A stretch of DNA of 64,000 bases from Parascedosporium putredinis (taxonomy: Eukaryota; Ascomycota; Sordariomycetes; Microascales; Microascaceae), in assembly GCA_949357655.1 (NCBI GenBank), contig CASHTG010000016.1, positions 1,364,001-1,428,000 on the forward strand. Reading direction: 5' to 3'. The notes under the pieces are model-generated. The model had not been told where the DNA came from. It saw only the letters and a program-made list of their open reading frames with translations, and ran no database searches. The position numbers were made by a program, and so were the translations under genes. Position 1 is the stretch's first letter. Each line of letters begins with the position of its first letter. This document shows, one piece after another, positions 11,402-23,200 of the stretch.

Positions 11402-12356
11402 TTACAAGGCCTTGCCCATAAACTTCCTCTTGGTGAAGCTCAACCACCACTTGCTAGGCCGGCCATCGCCGCCTTCCTCGTAGACTCGCGAGTAACCTCG
11501 TCGCGAGCTCCTGTCGGACTTGGGACATATACTGGCGCAGTTGCTCGGCGTCCTGTCGGTCACGGGGGTTCGTACATCTGAGCAAATCCTGAGCATTAGC
11601 TTCTGTTGTCCACCCATCACATCGTGGTCCAACGGGGCCTCTTTGTCTTGGGAGTTTGAACGGGTGAGTGGGAGGGGCAAGAAAGGGTTAAAAAAGGGCA
11701 TTTCCCCCTGAGGTCTAGGCGAACAAGACCACCATGTGACGCACCTGGTTTAGAGGCCAGCCCGGATCGCCGGGAATGGCAAAGTTGAGGTCCAGCGCCA
11801 GGTTCGTAACATCCTTGGTCGCGTCGCGGACCGAGGCAGTCGGCTTGATCTTGGTGAGGCAGTCGCTCACGAACCAGATACCGTAGACGAGGAGGCGGTC
11901 GGCGGGGCCCTGGATCTCAAAGTTGCGGAAAAACGTGTTGGCGCGGAAGACGGCGAGGACCTCGTCGAGGATGTCGTAGGACTCGCTGTCCGGGTCGGGG
12001 GACTCGGAGGCAGGCAGGGCCGCGGCGGGAAGGGTGTAGGCGGGGCCGCGGGTCTTGGTGCGCAGGGGCAGGAGGGGAAGTTGCCTATTAGCCTGGGCGG
12101 GTTGGGGTCGGCGTTGAACATGGAGTTGTAGGCCTGTGACGAGGGCGTGGCGCGGGGGAAGGCGCCCGGTAGTTAGCTCCGTTGCTGTCTGGGTGGAACG
12201 GAAAAAGGAGTATTTTGGGTGTGGAGGAAGGAGGAAAGGCTGAGTGTTGAAATGATGTGGTGGTTATCTCAAGGTGTGCCGTAGCTTGAGGCTTGAGATA
12301 GTTGAGGGGATCTAGATCTGGAGGGGGAGGGGTTCAAGGCTCCAGCTTACCGGCAT
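11402..12356 (-). CDS. Arp2/3 complex subunit 3 (ARPC3/p21)
   Basis: ARPC3 is a core subunit of the Arp2/3 complex, which nucleates branched actin at endocytic sites. Exon 1 is only ATG CCG (12351-12356). The intron 12134-12350 ends in cag, and exon 2 (11745-12133) starts AYNSMFNADPN, completing the family N-terminus (MPAY). Exon 2 carries ESYDILDEVLAVFRANTFF, NFEIQGPADRLLVYGIWFVS and FAIPGDPGWPLNQ. The intron 11578-11744 leads to exon 3, which ends in PSKWWLSFTKRKFMGKAL, the highly conserved C-terminus. Frame breaks: one C short at the run 12074-12077, one at the G run 11564-11568, and one in the arginine-rich helix of exon 3. The gene is hidden from simple open-frame searches because its exons are short and shifted. 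The length of about 200 residues fits the family. Confidence 0.87.
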
Positions 12357-13124
12357 GGTGGGGGTTGTTTCTCGTTTTCCGTGCCCTTATAAATGGCAGG
12401 TGTTGGTGTTGGTCCGTTATTCGGCAAACAAGCGTCCTTCCCAGAGCTCGTCTTCTCGTGGGGAGAGTGGGAAGCGGGAAGCGAAGATGGAGAGGTGATT
12501 CCGGGGCGATGACGAATTGGCGAATTGAGCGATGCGGAGCACCACCTGTGAAGGACTCTAGAAACCGACGTAGCGTAGGTGAAAGAATGGTGGGGCAGTC
12601 GTCGCCCGTCCGCACTCGAGCTCGCATGGGCAGAGCACCAGCAAAACGGCTTGAATGGCCAACGCCACCACACCGGGTGGGTCAGGCAAGCCACAATCTA
12701 CGGCGAGTCACGTGGCTTTCCCGAGTCCACTCGCCTTCAAATCGAAGGGCATTATCGGCCGAGAAGTGGACTCTCTGTCGAGCTATCCCAAGACGAAGAA
12801 TATAGGTTCTTCTCATCTTCATTATATTTTGTAGAATGGAAAATGCAACGAAATCAGTTGCTAGTTGGAGGAGCGGAAGAATCCTCGTCGCACTAAATTA
12901 TAGACATTGGGCGCGCACACCAGGTATGCTGTTACTATGGAGCTTTGCCATTCTTCAAGCCCAGAAAGAGATATTCGAAAGCATCTAGTTCTTTTGTCGG
13001 CCAAGGTAATCTGTATTGGTCGTCCTATTTTTTTGATATTCATTCACATTCGTATAATCTCCTGAAGCATACCGCCCCTTTTTCTCCAACATGACCCCTC
13101 CCAACCTTACTCCCAAAGTCACAT
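12357..13124. other. Intergenic, ARPC3 promoter side
   Basis: About 770 bp between the start of ARPC3 (-) and the end of the RFC subunit gene (-). It should hold the ARPC3 promoter and the RFC 3' end. No coding frame with family signatures was seen. Confidence 0.5.
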
Positions 13125-14458
13125 TTATTTCTTTGACAGCTCCACGCCGTTGCGGATAACACCCACTACCGCTCCCGTCTGGACTGCTTCTGAGCCACCT
13201 CCGGCCATCCTGTGCTCGATTTCCGCCAACCCACTGAGCCATTGGACCATGACTTCGGGCTTGGCCTCCAACTTGACCAGCTCCTCGGACAATGCAGTGA
13301 TGATGTCAGCCAGCGCAAGACCCTGCGCTGTCTTGAGAGTGTTGATAGTGCTGAGACAAGACGTGACGTCCGGAGTGCCTAGTAGCGTATCAAGGATTTC
13401 GCGGATGGAGTCGGGGGCGGGTGCGGCAATGCAGTTGTATATCGTTTCCGTCGTGATAGTCTCACGCACAATTTCACTTTCGGGGACCTTGGGGTGTTCT
13501 TCGGCCGCAAGGGAGTGCCTGTGAAAAGAACCCATTGATTAGCAAAAAGGGCACACATCTAAAACAACGCTGAGTGCGACGGAGGACCCAATCTAAAAAC
13601 TCACTTGAAGCGTGGCAGGCTTGGAGAACGTTGAGGGCGCGACGCATATCACCCCTACTCAGCTTCACGAGCGCGTCGGTGGCATCGGGAAGAATCTTGA
13701 CGTTCTCTTCTCCGATGACCTTGTCCACCAGCACCCGGATATCGGCTTCCTTGAGCGGGCTGAACCTGAAACGAGTGCACCTGGACAACAAGGCGGGCGA
13801 CAGTTTGTGGGAGTAGTTGGCAATGATGCAGAATCTGGTGTTGACCGTGTACTTTTCCATGATGCGGCGGAGAGCCATCTGCGCCGTGTTGGTCATGGCA
13901 TCGGCCTCGTCGAGAATGATGAGCTTGAACCCCGCGCCGGCGGCCGAGCCGCCCGCGCCGCTGGGCCTCGCGGTGGGGGCGATGGTGAAGATTTGCTTGG
14001 TGGAAGCAAAGGTCTTGATTTGCTCGCGAACGACGTCGATGCCTCGGTCGTCCGAGGCGTTCAGCTCGAGCACCATCTGGCGCATATTTTGCGGTCCGTA
14101 GATGTGGCGCGCGAGGGCGAGAATGGTGGAGGTCTTGCCGGTACCGGGGGCCCGTAGAGGAGGAGGTGGGGAGACGGTTAGTGTCGACGAACTTGTTTAG
14201 GGTGGCGAGGATATCGTGGTGTCCGGATACGTCTGATAGAGTGGCCGGTCGGTATTTTTCTACCCTGTTGGTTGGGTCACTGGAGGTTAGCAGCGTGAAA
14301 GAATTCTCATGGAGGGGCGGGACTGTGACGAACCATGGCAGGCTATCTTCGGCCTCGACAGGGAGGTTAGCTGCACTTCGCTTTCCCTTGGTTCCCTCTC
14401 CGAGGGAAGAGACAATGGGAGGAACATCGACCTCCATCTCGTCACCGTAGTCAGACAT
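13125..14458 (-). CDS. Replication factor C small subunit (Rfc3-type clamp loader ATPase)
   Basis: An AAA+ subunit of the clamp loader that places PCNA on primer-template junctions. It acts in the nucleus and is essential in yeast. Start ATG 14458 (MSDYGDEMEVDVPP). A 69-bp intron (14265-14333) splits LPW from VEKYRP, the RFC box I motif. Walker A lies at about 14145-14172 and is broken by two single-base losses in G/C runs (14146-14150, 14168-14171). Downstream are NMRQMVLELNASDDRGIDVV, Walker B LIILDEADAMT, sensor 1 FCIIANYSHKLSPAL with the SRC motif (LLSRCTRFRF), and LSRGDMRRALNVLQACHAS. A second intron (about 13523-13602) precedes the collar domain (TIYNCIAAPAPDSIREIL, TINTLKTAQGLALADII). 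A third break lies at the run 13482-13485. The length of about 375 residues with an Ala/Gly insert fits fungal Rfc3. Confidence 0.9.
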
Positions 14459-15495
14459 GTTGGGCGGGCTATGGGGAGGGGAGGGAATGGCGGAAAGGCG
14501 GCTACTAGAGGCGGGGAGCGACAGTCGGAAATCAATGGCAAGGAATTTTGCAGCGCAAGGGTATCTAAACAGAAAAGAAAGCAAGGTAGAAAAAAGAGAG
14601 GAAAAAAAAAAGAAAACTATGCGTCTGATTCCTTGTCGTAGGTGAAGCTATTGAGCTGGCAGTCTCTTTGGTTGCGTGCGACCGCCTTGCACAAATTGGT
14701 GGACGGGGGTTTTGGTGGCTGGTGAGATTGACGAGAGGGTTGACCCGCAGCTGAGCTACGCGTCTTGACGTGTTTGGGGGCCTTGCCCATTAACCCGTTT
14801 TTGGTAAGCGACCAATCACTGGTTGTCACTGACCTCCAGTTCTTGACTAACACCAACGCTTCATATTCCTCCTAAACCTCACCACAGTTTCCGTGCAACA
14901 CAAGGAACAGTGTTCACCGAATCCATTGATTCTCGATCTCCTCGTGCTTTATTTCCTTGCATAAACCTCCATATCGACCCGGACAATGACTATTTAAAAA
15001 AAAATTGAATTGAGTAAGCCGTCGGCATGAGACCGTCAAAGTCCTATTCTGGGCGCCAAAACATAGCTAGCCCTAAATCGTCACCTGGGCTGGACATGAA
15101 TTAGGGCGCTTGTACTATCAAGTAAACGGCTTAATCGCCGCTACGCCTTGATCGTTATCACCTCGGCGCTCGTCACAACAGACCAAATCACTGACACTCC
15201 ATAGACTCTTGGGTAAAATCCATCATATATACCGCATCATAAGTTCGTATGTACAAGCGTCCCTCATTAGGGTAAACGTCCAATCCCGGTCCCTTCCCTT
15301 GATCCCAAACCGGCCACGACCCATTTCCTTTGGTATCAAGCACACCTACCCAATAACCCTACCCAGTGACGCCACTCCATTCATCTTGCGCTAAGAAAGA
15401 ATCAAGTCCAAAAAGAAGAAGAAGAAGGACTATAAAAAGAAGGAAGAATTAAGTTTTCATCGAATCCCACCACCCCACGCGCGCGCTTTCTGCCA
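14459..15495. other. Intergenic, no gene recognised
   Basis: About 1 kb upstream of the RFC gene and downstream of the carboxylesterase, both on the minus strand. It has purine runs (gaaaaaaaaaagaaaa near 14605) just upstream of the RFC start and an AAGAAG-rich stretch at 15408-15450. No coding signal was recognised. Confidence 0.5.
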
Positions 15496-17211
15496 TTAAA
15501 TGTACAGGACACCGACATTCTTCATGATGTACTCGTAGCTCGAGCTCCTAAAGTTGTCAGCCAGCAAGTTGGCCCTGTTGTTCCAGAACTGCATGAGCTT
15601 CTTGCCCTCGGACCACTGGGGCCACTTGGCGTAGGTGGTAACACCGACGTTGGGGTCGAGGTTGGTCACGAAGTTGATGTAGTAGGTGTGAATGCTACGG
15701 CTCGCGTAGTTGGGCAGGATGCCGTAGAAGACCTGGAGCAGATCCGAGCCGTGGAAGGTTCCGAGGATAGGAGTGCCGAAGTTGTAGCTCGCGAGGTACG
15801 ACCAGACGGGCACCTTGGGGTTGATGGTGGTGTGGACCTCGAGGAAGACGCGGCGGGTGAGGGTGAAGACGAGATCGCCGAGGATGGCCGCGAGGCGCTT
15901 GAAACCGGGGTACAGCTCGTTGAAGATACCCGTGTTGAAGGGGCTGCCGGCGGTGATGGAGGTCGGGTAGGTGTTGACGAGGCCCTCGAGCTGCGCCTTG
16001 CTGGCGAGCGGGAAGAAGAGGTCGGAGAGGTAGCTAACAACCTTGGCGGTGCTAGTGAGGTTGGGCTGGAAGAGCGCGAAAAGGGTACCCTCGTCCTCCT
16101 GGTCGCCGATGATCATGGGCACCTTGGCGTACTGGTTGGACGCCACGAGGATGTCGGGGCTCATGGGCAGCACGACACCGTCCGGGCGCGGTAGGTAGGC
16201 GAGCGCGACGGAGTGGTACGAGAGGATGCCGGGCACCGAGTTACCGGCCTGGAGGAACTTTGTGTAGTCGAGGCCACGGAGGCAGGCGAGCGTGTCGGCC
16301 TTGCCCTTGCAGCCGGCGGCGGAGACGACCTGGTCGTACACGGCCTGGCCCTTGGGGCAGTCGACGGTGTCGGCGGGCACGATGCCGCCCGAGTTCATGA
16401 TGGCGCCGCGGAAGAGCTTCTGCCCGTTGTACGTGTTGTTGCCGCCGTACAGCGCCATCTGGTCCAGCACGGAGATGGCGCCCGCCGACTCGCCCCAGAT
16501 GGTGACCTTGGATGGATCGCCGCCAAACGTGGCGATGTTGTCCGCCACCCACTCGAGTCCCATGCGCTGGTCCAGCAGACCGAGGTTGGAGGAGCCGTCG
16601 GCGAGGATCTCCTTGCCGGGCATGAAGCCAAAGGCGCCGACGCGGTAGTTGACGGCGACGAAGATAAAGGGCTGGCCCATGCCCACGCCGGCCTTGACGA
16701 GGGTGCTGCCGTCGTACATGGCGGTGGAGCCGAGCTCGAAGCCGCCGCCAAAGATCCAGAACAGCACGGGCAGCTTGAGTCCTTGGTCGTGCCGGCGGGC
16801 CGCTGGACGCTGATGGTGAGGCAGTCCTCGCGGCCGTTGACAACCTGCAGGAGGGGCAGGGTCAAGAAATCGCCGATAATATCCAAAACTTGTTCTCGTT
16901 GTTGGTCGTGAAGAACATTTGCGGACACGAGGGGGCGAGGCCGGTGGCGTCAAAGGTGCCGATGCTGGTGGTGAGCCGCTGCGGGGGCTTGAGGCGGAGC
17001 TGGCCGGTGGGGGCTTGGCGTAGGGGATGCCGTTGAAGGTTTCTACGGTGCCGCCGGAGCCGACGACGGTGGCGTAGGGGAGGCCGACGGTGACTTTGGC
17101 GGCGCGGTCCTCGAGCACGCGGTCCGGCTGAGGATGGGGCTCGGGCTCGGCGGCGGGGAGGGCCGCGGCCGTGCCGAGGAGGCTTAGGAGGAGAGAGGCT
17201 GGCTTGACCAT
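15496..17211 (-). CDS. Secreted type-B carboxylesterase / lipase
   Basis: An alpha/beta-hydrolase of the cholinesterase-like (Candida rugosa lipase-like) family, hydrolysing carboxylic esters. The substrate is unknown. ATG 17211 begins a classical signal peptide (MVKPASLLLSLLGTAAALPA), so it is probably secreted; an upstream in-frame extension to 17421 is less likely. The family start FNGIPYAKPPTGQLR is followed by REDCLTISVQRP and the oxyanion-hole strand LFWIFGGGFELG. The nucleophile elbow is TIWGESAGAISVLDQMA (catalytic Ser in GESAG). A late acidic residue sits in GDQEDEGTLFALF, and the His is in TFHGSDLLQVFYG. Three single-base breaks displace the segment at about 16790-17015, including one at the G run 17009-17013. 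N- and C-terminal parts are back in one frame. Full length would be about 570 residues, normal for the family. Confidence 0.85.
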   Translation of the reverse strand: MVKPASLLLSLLGTAAALPAAEPEPHPQPDRVLEDRAAKVTVGLPYATVVGSGGTVETFNGIPYAKPPPASSASSPRSGSPPASAPLTPPASPPRVRKCSSRPTTRTSFGYYRRFLDPAPPAGCQRPRGLPHHQRPAARRHDQGLKLPVLFWIFGGGFELGSTAMYDGSTLVKAGVGMGQPFIFVAVNYRVGAFGFMPGKEILADGSSNLGLLDQRMGLEWVADNIATFGGDPSKVTIWGESAGAISVLDQMALYGGNNTYNGQKLFRGAIMNSGGIVPADTVDCPKGQAVYDQVVSAAGCKGKADTLACLRGLDYTKFLQAGNSVPGILSYHSVALAYLPRPDGVVLPMSPDILVASNQYAKVPMIIGDQEDEGTLFALFQPNLTSTAKVVSYLSDLFFPLASKAQLEGLVNTYPTSITAGSPFNTGIFNELYPGFKRLAAILGDLVFTLTRRVFLEVHTTINPKVPVWSYLASYNFGTPILGTFHGSDLLQVFYGILPNYASRSIHTYYINFVTNLDPNVGVTTYAKWPQWSEGKKLMQFWNNRANLLADNFRSSSYEYIMKNVGVLYI

Positions 17212-20200
17212 GGTGGACGCGGATGACGAAAGGGGGAAGTGGTTCAAAGAGCACGCGATGGGGGAGGAGAGGGTCCAAAAGGGAGACGAGAGAGACGAGG
17301 GAGTGAAGAAGTAGGAGGAGGAGAAGGAGGAGGAAAGGTAGGTGAGAGAGGGGATGGAGATGTTGTTCCACGGGCCTGAGAAACAATATTCATGGGAGAT
17401 GAGGCGGGAGATGGGCTTCATCTTATAGTTTGACCCGTGGATGGGGTCAAGCTCCTCCGAACAGAGCTCCTACCAGCGTACATGGTATAAGCATCTCGAC
17501 AGCTTCCCACCGCGACGAGTTGCTTTTTCCCTCCTATTCCTAATCAAAAAGAAGCCCCGGGTCCACCTCCCTCTGTCTAGCAAGAACCCGCACGCATGGG
17601 TCTTGTATCCCCAAGCCAAGGCTCCGCCCTCGACTTCTCATCAACCACGCCCCCTTCTTTCACCACCCCCTCAGAAAACGTGTTTGGTTTCTTTGCGGCG
17701 GTGGCGGCGCCCGATGGGCCTCGAGGTCCGGCCGTGGGCCCAGCTGCACGAACCCCGCGTTGGGCTTTCCGCAATTTTCTCGCGATGGCACCTTGTGTTC
17801 TTTTTTTTTTTTTTTACTTCCGAACAAGGTTATCCTGGGGGTTTAGGCGGGGAAACGGTACGGTACAAGGGGAGGGGTGCTTGGGGGCGGTACTGGATGG
17901 GTCAAGCTAGGCTCTCTCTCTCTCTCCCAAGAGCGCAGATGGACAAGGCTGGATATGTCGTGCAAAGGGCTCGAGTGTGGGGACATTCATACATGGAGAA
18001 GAGACAAAAAGACAAAGAGATGGGGATAGACACGCGGATTAGAGCCGAGACATGCCACCTGATCACGAATCGAGCTCCCGGTCTTAGCGCCGATGTAATC
18101 AGGGGCGGAGGAGCTGTCTACTTTGGGGATGGGGTGGCAGGAGAGGGAAAGAGACCTTGGCGGTGTCTTGTTGGTACAGGCAAAGCTTTCGACTTTTTTT
18201 TTTTTCACCTTCTTGGGTCAAGGTACGTACGTGCAAGTGCATTGCGGTTGGGGCCACTTTCTACCCCCGGGAACCCTCTCTTAGTTTGGAGAAGCAGGCA
18301 GATAGGCACAAAAGCCAGAAGAGCAAGCAGAGAGAGAGAGAGGAGTAAGCAAAGCTGAGCAAGACGGCAAAGCCACCTTGTGAGTAGGAAAAAGGCAGCA
18401 GGGCGCTGAATGGTTTGTTTGCAGACAAAAAGGCGGGTGTGTGGGGATGGCAAGGGACACGAGGGCGAGAGCCGCACAAAGGGGACCAAAAGGAACAGGG
18501 GTTAGGTGCTAGGCAAGCTAGGTTCTGTTCGAGGAAAGGAAGGAGGGGCCTAGATGTTGATCTTCAAAGAGTGGATATGGTGGGGGTGGAGATCACAGAT
18601 CACAATCGGAAAGGGTCCCATTCGCATTTCGCATTTCGCATCGAGAATAATCCGCACTGAGAGACAGAGAGAGAGAGAGAAAAAGAGACGGGCGCAATGG
18701 TAAAACGTGCGCTCTCCAGACCTTGGACGGAACCGGGCCATAGTCTAGATCCGGAGGTTGAGCTTTCAAAGTTGGTTTTCGCAACCTTGATGAGCTGCTG
18801 CCATTGTTGGTCCACCGACTTACACGAAGAAATACAAAAATGGGAAGAGGCGCCAGAGAAAGAAAGGGCCAGGGCAGTCGGGGCCAACCCCAGAGAAGAC
18901 TAGTTCGGCAAAGGCACGCCAGCGCGGGGTGGGGCGAGAGGGACGGGGATGGAAAAGGTGGAAGAAGAAGAGGTGGAAGAAGGGTTGCATCCCACCACCA
19001 CCAGCCACGGTTCATCGTCATTGTTCCCTTTTCTTCATCTAGTTACTAGTCACCTCAAGTCCGGCAGGCCTAACCACCCCCCTCCTTTTCTCTTTGAAGT
19101 AAGAAAGAGCCAGGCCCAGCGCGCGTGTTTCTTGGTCCAGATTCGGCACATTCCAGACCAAGACAGCAAGGGTTTAAGTGACTAGAGTCTGCGTGCGTGC
19201 GTGCGTTCGTGCGTGTGTGCATGCGTGCAGCTCAACTCCTGCGCTTCCCTTCCTCTTCGGGCGAGCGGCAAGAGGGCAGACAGGAAGCGCAAAGGAGGGG
19301 GTCTTTAGAGTTATATTAAGAGTGCCTCGGCTCCGGCAAGGTCCTTGGGCCTTTCTTTCTTATTTGAACAAGAAATCTTTCATGTGCTTCTCACACCAGC
19401 CTCCACTCTCCGACTCTCTCTCCATCTGACTACGCTCTTGGTTTCTCTCCCCGCCGACGAAGAGAAACCTGCGCACCCACCTCCCGTGCTTCCCGAACGC
19501 TCAACCTGGGCCCCTCTCTCTACCAGAACCTCGAACGTCTTTCACACACCCCACCTTGCCTTTGCTTTGGGGCAATACGCGGGAAACCCCAGTATTTCTC
19601 CAGAAAGGCAAATCCCAGCCCCGCCGGTCCTGTCTGGTCCCGCATTCGACCGGTGCCGGACGCCATGGGGAAATCTGGGGAAATGAGGGCGTTTGGTGGA
19701 GAGGGTAGATGGTGAGCGTGAAGGAAACGATGGGAGAAATGCAGACCGAGACGGACGAGATGCTGTTTTGGGCAATGGCATCGTGCCTTGACGAACCACG
19801 TCCACGTTGTTTGCTCCCTCTCTTTCTTTTTGTCGTCCTTTCAATGGATCTTTGCGCACGACGTGGACATGGACATGGGCCATTCATCCATGGACAGTGG
19901 AGATTGGGATTCTGGCCCCGCCAGAGTTTCTTTTCTTTATTTTTATTAATCTGGACCTATGAGCAAGCAAAAGCTAAGAGGAGCCGAAAGTAGGGTTTTT
20001 TTTCTTTTTTTTTCTCACCAGCAGTGAAAACAGCCAGTGAAAACCCACTCGTCTTTTTGCTCGTGGAGAAGAAGCGCATTGCGCCAGGACCTTGACACGT
20101 TGACAAGGATACACCATCTGGATCCCATTCCATCGATGGACGGGCAGGGCCTGCCTTGCCCTATAATATCGTCACCTATATTATGCGCAGGGCCAAACGG

Positions 20201-23200
20201 CGCGCCTTTGCGTGAGCAATGGCCACGCAACATCTGTGCGCCAGGCCCTCTCGAATTGAAGTGCCAAATCTCCTCTCGTGCGCGCGCATGGAGAGTGGAG
20301 AGCAGAGGGAATCTGACCATGGTCTGTCTCTTTTGAGGAACAGATGGGCAATATCTCGAGCCCAAATGTGGGCTCCGATTTTTTTTTTTTTTTTTGGTTG
20401 TCCAGTGCTCCTTTTTCGTATTACTGGGCTCCCCTCATTTGAACCTGCAGTGCCTTGCGCACTAGATAACTTGAACTCGCCCTGAGTGGACAATAACGCT
20501 TGAGTCCCGGCTCATCCAGCCTTCAACTCCGTCAATCCATGTGGAGCGACGCCAAGAGGGAGCAGTGGAGATGGGGACTTGGGAGTGGGAACTGGGAACA
20601 AACGTACGAAGTAGGTTGAACCGGCCAGGGAAAGGAAAGCAGCGGAAGGAAAAAAAAAAAAAAAGAAAAAGAAACACAGAAAGAAACAGAAACAGAAGCA
20701 AAGGAAACGAACAATAAACAAGCCTCCAGGGCTCCAAGTCCCCTCCCTCGAACGCGTGGTAAACGGTGTTGCGGGGACCCCAATAACCTTGACATTGGGC
20801 CCAGCCCAGTCCCGGAATTCTTGAGGCTTGACCCCGGACGCGGACACTGGTTTTTTGATCATCGGATCTCCAAGGTAACATGGCGTCGCAACATCCTTTC
20901 CCCGGAGCCACTGGAGCCACTCAAGTCACTGGGCTCCCCCGCTCGGCCTCGTGGGGACTTTGAGAAATCCGGGGCTTGACCGCCCTAGATTTTTGTGCTT
21001 CTCAACATAGTCATCAACGGTTTCTCTCGATGTCTGTCCCCCACCCACACCTGCACTCTTTCCGACTCTCGTGATGGTGTCTATTCTTTCCGAGTGTTAT
21101 TTCGTTCTTGGAGTAATACTGGGCGCCTCCCCTCCATGGTTGCCTGCTCCCTATTCTTGCCCTTTTTCGGCTCCTTCACATGCGCGCAAACACGAAAACT
21201 CCCTCTCTGTCCGTCCTTGCTGAAGCGCCTCTTCCCTCCATGTAGACTAGTTCCAGGGCCGCATCGCGCACGCAATGCAGGAGCACCACCAGTAGACCAG
21301 GCACATCCATAGCAATTCGAGCCAACCTTTGACCACCAAGTCGAGGCACTCGCGCTTGTCTAGGTTTCCTTGCTTCTTTTGCCCATCCCCTTTGACCCCA
21401 CCTCCACTCCACCACCCTCCCCTCCTCCCCTCCCACACCAGCTATGGTCAGTGTGCGTGGCGGCGGGGTGGCTGGCAGGGTTTGGCTCTTTTCGGAGCTG
21501 GACTTCCGTCTACGGCAGCTCCGCCGGGAGCGAATACGGCGGGATGCTCGCCCTTGCCATTGGAGGACGCGGGCTAGAAACGTGAACAAGAACCAAGAAA
21601 TAAATCCCCGCCGCAATGGGATAGGCGCATATTAAGCAGCGAGTGTTACCACGGGACGGCTACTACTCGTGATACCTGGGCTGTATTAATACGGCCTCTG
21701 TATGGGAGCGCATACAATGATGGATACGTCTGTGGGGCGAGGCACTAAGTGAGATTGCGATGAGGCATGGTAACAAGGGAGCATTGCACATTGAGCACTC
21801 CACCTGTGGGGACACTGGGGAAAGAAAATGCAATATTCGCGGCAATTCATAGTAGCTGTTGATATTATCTACAATGGATCTATGGACGTATTTCACCAAG
21901 GGTATGGAGTAGAGAGAAGTGGTCTTTGCGCCACCAGTGGAGTTATGTTTACCTAGACACAGCGGCTCCATGTCCAGATCCCGGGGAATACGATATCCTT
22001 GCTGTCTCTAGACAGGACTTACACTATCAGAGAAAAGGGAGTGAGAAACAGAGAGAAAGAAACTAGAAGAATTTTAGGGCACGCAAGTTATCGAGGTTAT
22101 AGTGTATTAAATTAACATCATTATCGTGGTACATATCGTTTTCTTTTGTTGATCCTACATGGCCTGCTCGTCAAGAAGAGCCAGGCACAATCCAACAACC
22201 ATATGCCTAACCCGGACGCTATACAAACTGAATCCGGACCACCACTAACACGGCTTTCACGATGCCCGACTGCGCGAGCGCAACCCTCTTTCCAAAGGAT
22301 CCTGCTTCCCTTCCCCCGCAGCCTAAGCCAAACCTGCGCCATGAGAGATGCAAGTCCACAACCTCCCTTCTCGATCCCAACATCCTAGGAACGAATCCCT
22401 CCCCCAAGGCGATGTGAAGAGAGATGCATGTGAAGGAAACAAGGACGAGCAGAGAGGTAGAAGAGTTGGAAGAAACAGGATATCGCACGCGCGTGGGCGC
22501 AAGAAGCGCCTGGCGATCCACTCCCCCATCCCATCCCATCTACATAGCTCCTTTCCTCTTACGGACCAATTCTTGCGCATCACTCTCTACCCAGAATCTC
22601 CCTCATTTCCATTTCCCCCATCCTCGCCGGCGAACCTGCGGGGAGACGCATGTCCTAACCTTGTTGAACCTTAGCCTCCTAAGAAAAAAAACCCCCAGGA
22701 AAAAACCAGGCTGCGGGTGGCCTCGTCTCCATCTCCTTGCATGCTTCTTTTGGGGTTTTAGCCACTTTCTTTTCGGTCTCCTATCCGTCCATGTAGGCGA
22801 TTCTCCTCTAGCACTAGCCCATCTCCCTCTCCTCGGCCCATTCTCCGGAGCACGTCCTCGCAACAACTGCCTCAAAGGATATGCTTAGGCTCCGCAACGA
22901 GCACCTAGGGGCGTGTGGTGTGGTTTGTACAAGGTGGTTGGGTCGGCGAGAGGGAAACCCAGAGCTAGCTTTGCTCCTCCGCACCTTTCCGGTTCCTGCT
23001 TCTTGCATCACCACCTCCTGCCATCTCGGCTGTAGTTTGACGAATATAGCACCATGACATTCATACACCCTCATTCCTGCAGAAGAAGGGGAAGGCGAAT
23101 TGGGGCAAGAGGGGAGAGACGTCGAGATGCCGAGAGAGAGAGAGAGAGACGCCCGTCTGCATGTGCAAGTGCTGTCCTCAGCTCTCGTCGAAGCCAGACG

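Noticed and set aside
16213..16911. 232-codon plus-strand frame opposite the carboxylesterase
   Set aside because: It is antisense to a clear esterase, and its Val/Gly/Ala/Asp-rich composition mirrors GC-rich third positions of the real gene.
17441..18358. 305-codon plus-strand open frame
   Set aside because: Its translation is composed of Ser/Phe/Arg runs from polypyrimidine and GA tracts, with long Phe repeats from poly-T. There is no motif, signal or homology-like segment.
20400..20460. tRNA-like B-box (ggttcaaatga on the minus strand)
   Set aside because: No matching A-box, acceptor stem or anticodon arm could be folded around it. No other tRNA candidate in the window passed inspection.
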